18,543 nucleotides of DNA from an uncultured Burkholderiales bacterium. Its GTDB lineage: Bacteria; Pseudomonadota; Gammaproteobacteria; Burkholderiales; Burkholderiaceae. A model generated the notes under the pieces. That model was given only the letters and a program-made list of their open reading frames with translations. It did not search any database and was not told the origin of the DNA. Within the stretch, counting starts at the first letter, position 1. The number at the start of each line of letters is the position of its first letter. The stretch is taken from assembly GCA_937891045.1 (NCBI GenBank), contig CALBEV010000153.1, positions 1 through 18,543 of the forward strand, in the 5' to 3' direction. Shown here piece by piece: positions 15,590 to 18,543 of this stretch. The translations under genes were made by a program, and so were the position numbers.

Positions 15590-17208
15590 TCAATTCGGCT
15601 TGATTTTGTAAATCCCGTTGTCGCGGTCCGCACTGAAATACACCGTACCGTCAGCCGCCACGGCCACGCCGGTGGTGAGGTATGGCGGGGGCAGGCCATG
15701 GCCGGCTTCAAAGCCAATTGGCAGGTCGCTGGCAATCACGCGTTTGCTGCCGTTGGCCGGGTCCACTTCGGTGAGTTGGCGCTTGGCGGCTTCGGCCACG
15801 ATCAGCTTGCCGCCAGGGGTTTGCGCCAAACCTTCAGGGCCCGCCAAACCTTCGGTCACGGTGCTCATGCTCCAGTTGCTGGTGTCCACGCGCAGCAAGC
15901 GGCCAGCCAATTCGGTGATGTAGACCGCGCCGTCTTGACCCACAATCATTTGCGTGGGGCCTTGCAAGCCGGTGACGACTTGTTTTTTGTCATGCAGGTC
16001 TGGTCCGCTGAGTTGCGTCAGTGCGCCCGCCGCCAATTCCAGCGCCAGCACCGTGCCATTGGGCAATTGCACCGCGTCCATGGGCGCGGCCAAGCCGTGC
16101 GCCATGGCCTTGCTGCTGTTGTCTTTGCGGCTCAAGAGCTGCACCGTGCCGGTGAACCAGCTCGACAACACATAGTGGTCTTTGGACAGGGTGACGGCGA
16201 AGGGGTACTCGATGGCGTCGCCGTGCATGCGGGCCACGTCGGTCAATTGGCCGCTGGCCAGGTCCACCGAGCGCAGGCCAAACAAATGCGCCACGTGCAG
16301 GGTTTTGCCGTCCTCGGACAGCTTCAGGCCGCCGGGCGCGGCCATGCCGCCCTTGGTGATTTGCCGCGCGCTGCCGTTGCTGGGGTTGATTTGTTGCACG
16401 CCGTTGTCGACCATGTTGGAGACGAAGATGTTGTCTTGTTTGTCCAGCGCCAGGTTGTCGATGCCGGTGGCCAACTGCACGACTTTGCTGCGCTTGCCGT
16501 CGGCTGGATTGATCTTGAACAGCTCGCCGGTCTTGGTGTCGATCGCCCAGATGTTGCCCTTGCTGTCGTAGTTGGCGGCGGCGGGCACCTTGAATTCGCT
16601 GTTGATGACTTTGATCTCGCCATCGGCGGGGTTGAGCTTGACGATTTGTCCCTTGAACCACAGGGGCGCCACGATCCAGCCGTCGGGGCCGACTTCAAAA
16701 CCGTTGAAGCCACCCAAGTCTTTTTTGATCAAGCGCGGGGCGGCCGCGCCGGTGACATCGAGCTCCCACAGGGCGTCGCCCAAGAACACCTGAGACGCAT
16801 ACAGCTTGCCACTCTTTTGTCAAAAGAAATCGAATTCACGCCGGGCAGGTCTTTGGCAATCACGCGGATGGGTGCACCATCGTTGTCGCGGATGCGCACC
16901 ACGCCTTGCAAAAACGAGGTCCAGGCCATCTCACCTTTGGGGCCAATGGCGATGTCATCGGCTTGGCCTTGCGGCGCATCCACCAAGATGCTGCCTTTGC
17001 CAGTTTGCTGGTCCACCTGGGTGATGGACATGCCGACCACGCTGCCACCCAGCAAGCGACCTTGCTTGTCCACCGCTAAGCCGTGCACGCCTTTGAAGTT
17101 GGACGGCGGCACCACCACCTGCGGCTTGCCGTAGGTTTGCGCCTGCACCGCGCCGGTGAGGAGCAGGGCGGCGAGGGCGACGGCTTTGACATTGAACAAG
17201 GAAAGCAT
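15590..17208 (-). pseudogene. exported NHL/SMP-30-like beta-propeller protein, frameshifted
   Basis: Two overlapping minus-strand frames make one protein of about 539 residues. The amino part begins at ATG 17208 with a clear signal peptide (MLSLFNVKAVALAALLLTGAVQA, cleavage near 23) and runs normally to ISFDK (131). The frame then changes at an AAAA run (16815-16818). After it the other frame gives KSGKLYASQVFLGDALWEL and continues to the stop at 15590. One missing A (five reduced to four) would restore ISFDKKSGKLYAS. The protein consists of repeated strands with motifs such as GLAVDKQGR, IDNLALDKQDNIFVS and GVAVAADGTVYFSADRDNGIYKI, typical of six-bladed propellers. Its substrate is unknown. 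The shift may be a real mutation or a sequencing error. GGAG lies ten bases before the ATG. Confidence 0.83.
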
Positions 17209-17305
17209 GGGCGAAGTCTCCAGAAATGGTTTTGTTTGGCTTTTCAATATTGGTGGCAAGCAGCCGCGCCGAGCCCATCGTTTACCCGCACCCATAATCG
17301 CGCTC

Positions 17306-18295
17306 ATGCACACCCGCCTCACAACCGCCTTTGGCCTGTCCACCCCGATCGCCTTGGCCCCCATGGCGCTGGCCGCGGGCGGTGCGCTGGCCGCCGCTTG
17401 CGCCAACGCCGGGGCCTTGGGCTTGCTGGGCGGGGGCTATGGCGACCTGCCCTGGGTGCAGCGCGAACACGCTTTGGCTTTGAGCCTGCTGCCCGAGGCC
17501 GCGCCGCGATTCGGCTGTGGCTTCATCACCTGGAAATTGGATGAAGACGCCAGCGCCTTGGACTGGTTGCTGGACCAGGCGCACACACCCGCTGCGTTGA
17601 TGCTGTCTTTTGGCGACCCGCGCCCCTATGCCGCGCGATTGGCGGCGCGTGGCGTGCCGCTCATCTGCCAAATTCAACAACTGGGGCAGCTGGATGACTG
17701 TTTGGAAGCCGGTGCCGCCGTGGTGGTGGCGCAAGGCGCGGAGGCCGGTGGCCACGGCATGAACGCCTTGAACGGGCGCAGCACCTTCAGCCTGGTGCCC
17801 GAGTTGGCCGATGCCTTGGCGGTGCGCTCGCCTGGCACCTTGTTGTTGGCCGCCGGTGGCGTGGCCGATGGCCGGGGCTTGGCGGCGGCACGGCTGTTGG
17901 GCGCGGATGGCGTGTTGCTGGGTAGCCGTTTGTGGGCCAGCGCGGAAAGTTTGGCCGCCGCAGGCGCGGTGAACGCGGCCCTGGCCGCCAGCGGCGACGA
18001 CACCGCCCGAAGCCCGGTGTTTGATGTGTTGCGGCGCAAACACTGGCCTGCGCCCTACGACTTTCGGGCGCTGCGCAACGGCCTTCACCGGCAGTGGGAG
18101 GGGCGCGTGGACGCGCTTCGGGCCGCGCCAGACGCTGCACGTGCCGACTATGACGCGGGTGTGGCGGCAGCAGACTTTGACCGCGCTCATGTGACGGTGG
18201 GCGAGGCGGTGGGGCTCATGCACGACGCGCCGCCAGCGGCTGAGCTGATTCGGCGGATCACGGCGCAGGCGGCTGCTTTGCGCTGGCCTGGTTAA
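17306..18295 (+). CDS. nitronate monooxygenase / NPD-family flavoprotein
   Basis: A 329-residue FMN-dependent TIM-barrel protein of the nitronate monooxygenase (2-nitropropane dioxygenase-like) family, which oxidises alkyl nitronates such as propionate 3-nitronate. The amino end STPIALAPMALAAGG (12-26) is the family start. AQGAEAGGHG (142-151) contains the usual catalytic His150. AAGGVADGRG (182-191) and GVLLGSRLWAS (202-212) form the FMN phosphate site. The frame is open upstream, but ATG 17306 puts the first strand at the normal position. No Shine-Dalgarno is clear. It is divergent from the propeller gene with a 97-base gap in which I saw no firm promoter; a CATAAT at 17293 has no -35. Many members have unknown substrates. 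Confidence 0.9.
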   Translation: MHTRLTTAFGLSTPIALAPMALAAGGALAAACANAGALGLLGGGYGDLPWVQREHALALSLLPEAAPRFGCGFITWKLDEDASALDWLLDQAHTPAALMLSFGDPRPYAARLAARGVPLICQIQQLGQLDDCLEAGAAVVVAQGAEAGGHGMNALNGRSTFSLVPELADALAVRSPGTLLLAAGGVADGRGLAAARLLGADGVLLGSRLWASAESLAAAGAVNAALAASGDDTARSPVFDVLRRKHWPAPYDFRALRNGLHRQWEGRVDALRAAPDAARADYDAGVAAADFDRAHVTVGEAVGLMHDAPPAAELIRRITAQAAALRWPG

Positions 18296-18305
18296 TTGGT
18301 TAATT
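18290..18305 (+). repeat. tandem octamer repeat across the nitronate monooxygenase stop codon
   Basis: GGTTAATT occurs twice head to tail. The first copy includes the TAA stop at 18293-18295. It is followed by GGGGTCAGATTCCAATT. The duplication may mark an insertion or slippage next to the gene end. Confidence 0.7.
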
Positions 18306-18322
18306 GGGGTCAGATTCCAATT
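18302..18322. repeat. inverted repeat with GGTCAGATT core
   Basis: AATTGG (18302-18307), spacer GGTCAGATT, CCAATT (18317-18322). GGGGTCAGATTCC-type motifs are familiar beside transposase genes and repetitive intergenic elements in proteobacteria. That is from memory, not a search. Confidence 0.5.
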
Positions 18323-18329
18323 GTTCTCA

Positions 18330-18524
18330 AAAAATGGTCCCCAGGCCGTGCGGCTTTAGGTGGTTTTTGGGTATGCCTAAAAAGCCTTGTTTTGAGGGGG
18401 TGGTTAGCAGGAGCGGGGCTTTCAGGCGTTTTTATGATACATAAATTCAAAGTTTTGCCGATTTTGTGTATCACGATCAGCCATGCATTCACGCTTTCGC
18501 CGCCCGCCATGGGGACTCATTTTT
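18330..18524. repeat. inverted-repeat-bounded non-coding segment, possible REP/MITE-like element
   Basis: AAAAATGGTCCCCA (18330-18343) is the near-perfect reverse complement of TGGGGACTCATTTTT (18510-18524), with a single base inserted and one changed in the middle. Between them is an internal TGATACA (18435-18441)/TGTATCA (18467-18473) pair. The whole 18296-18543 stretch is more AT-rich than the genes and shows no convincing coding frame. The last bases, CTCAAAAA, repeat the CTCAAAAAA just before the left arm. This suggests repeated units running off the window. Confidence 0.45.
18352..18386 (+). terminator. candidate rho-independent terminator after the nitronate monooxygenase gene
   Basis: GGCTTTAGG (18352-18360) can pair with CCTAAAAAGCC (18376-18386) if two A bases bulge. 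The loop is 15 bases, and TTGTTTT follows. It lies 57 bases beyond the stop codon. It could instead be part of a repeat element. Confidence 0.4.
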
Positions 18525-18543
18525 CTGGTCTTTCGCTCAAAAA

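Noticed and set aside
16811..16821. Programmed ribosomal frameshift in the propeller gene
   Set aside because: No slippery heptamer and no obvious stimulatory hairpin. A missing base in the A run explains the shift more simply.
15698..17134. Plus-strand frame of 478 codons opposite the broken propeller gene
   Set aside because: It is uninterrupted, but its peptide (Ala, Gln, His, Val-rich) has no recognisable motif. The minus strand encodes a clear signal peptide and NHL repeats, so this is a shadow.
18310..18510. Minus-strand frame of 66 codons in the right-end segment
   Set aside because: No recognisable motif or ribosome site. It runs through the inverted repeats of the segment, so it is more likely chance than a gene.

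Overview
The window looks like ordinary chromosome from a betaproteobacterium, most likely Burkholderiales/Comamonadaceae (Limnohabitans-, Curvibacter- or Rhodoferax-like). This is inferred from the high-GC coding bias, from atpI-atpB lying beside a ybeD-lipB-lipA cluster, and from protein similarities I recognise by eye. No rRNA, tRNA, CRISPR array or complete insertion sequence was seen. Nothing clearly amounts to a new defence or mobile system.

Layout. Positions 1-1394 (minus strand): start of an F-type ATP synthase operon (atpI, atpB), continuing off the left edge. Positions 1479-4712 (plus): ybeD (DUF493), lipB and lipA, then an MFS transporter coupled to lipA by an ATGA overlap. A 24-codon reading frame follows, also ATGA-coupled, that resembles the amino end of a cation-diffusion-facilitator (DmeF-like) protein cut short. 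Positions 4719-8318 (minus): a fused indolepyruvate ferredoxin oxidoreductase. Positions 8410-9102 (minus): pyrE, head-to-head with xth (9113-9910, plus), only 10 bases between start codons. Then arfB (ribosome rescue), an EthA-type Baeyer-Villiger monooxygenase and a GloC-type glyoxalase II, all plus. Positions 12568-13262 (minus): a vapBC toxin-antitoxin pair with a perfect inverted repeat ahead of vapB. Positions 13336-14166 (minus): a periplasmic M48 metalloprotease, divergent from an AmpG-type muropeptide permease (14202-15533, plus). Positions 15590-17208 (minus): an exported NHL/SMP-30-like beta-propeller protein broken by a one-base frameshift. Positions 17306-18295 (plus): a nitronate monooxygenase-family flavoprotein. 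The last 248 bases are non-coding and rich in inverted repeats, and look like a repeat/transposase-associated sequence running off the right edge.

Most genes are housekeeping: energy (atp), lipoate cofactor synthesis (lip), pyrimidine synthesis and salvage (pyrE), DNA repair (xth), ribosome rescue (arfB) and methylglyoxal detoxification (gloC). The points most worth a second look are: the monooxygenase has Tyr where the BVMO fingerprint has His; the apparent stump of a metal-efflux gene; the pyrE/xth start arrangement; the frameshifted beta-propeller gene; and the repeat-rich right end.
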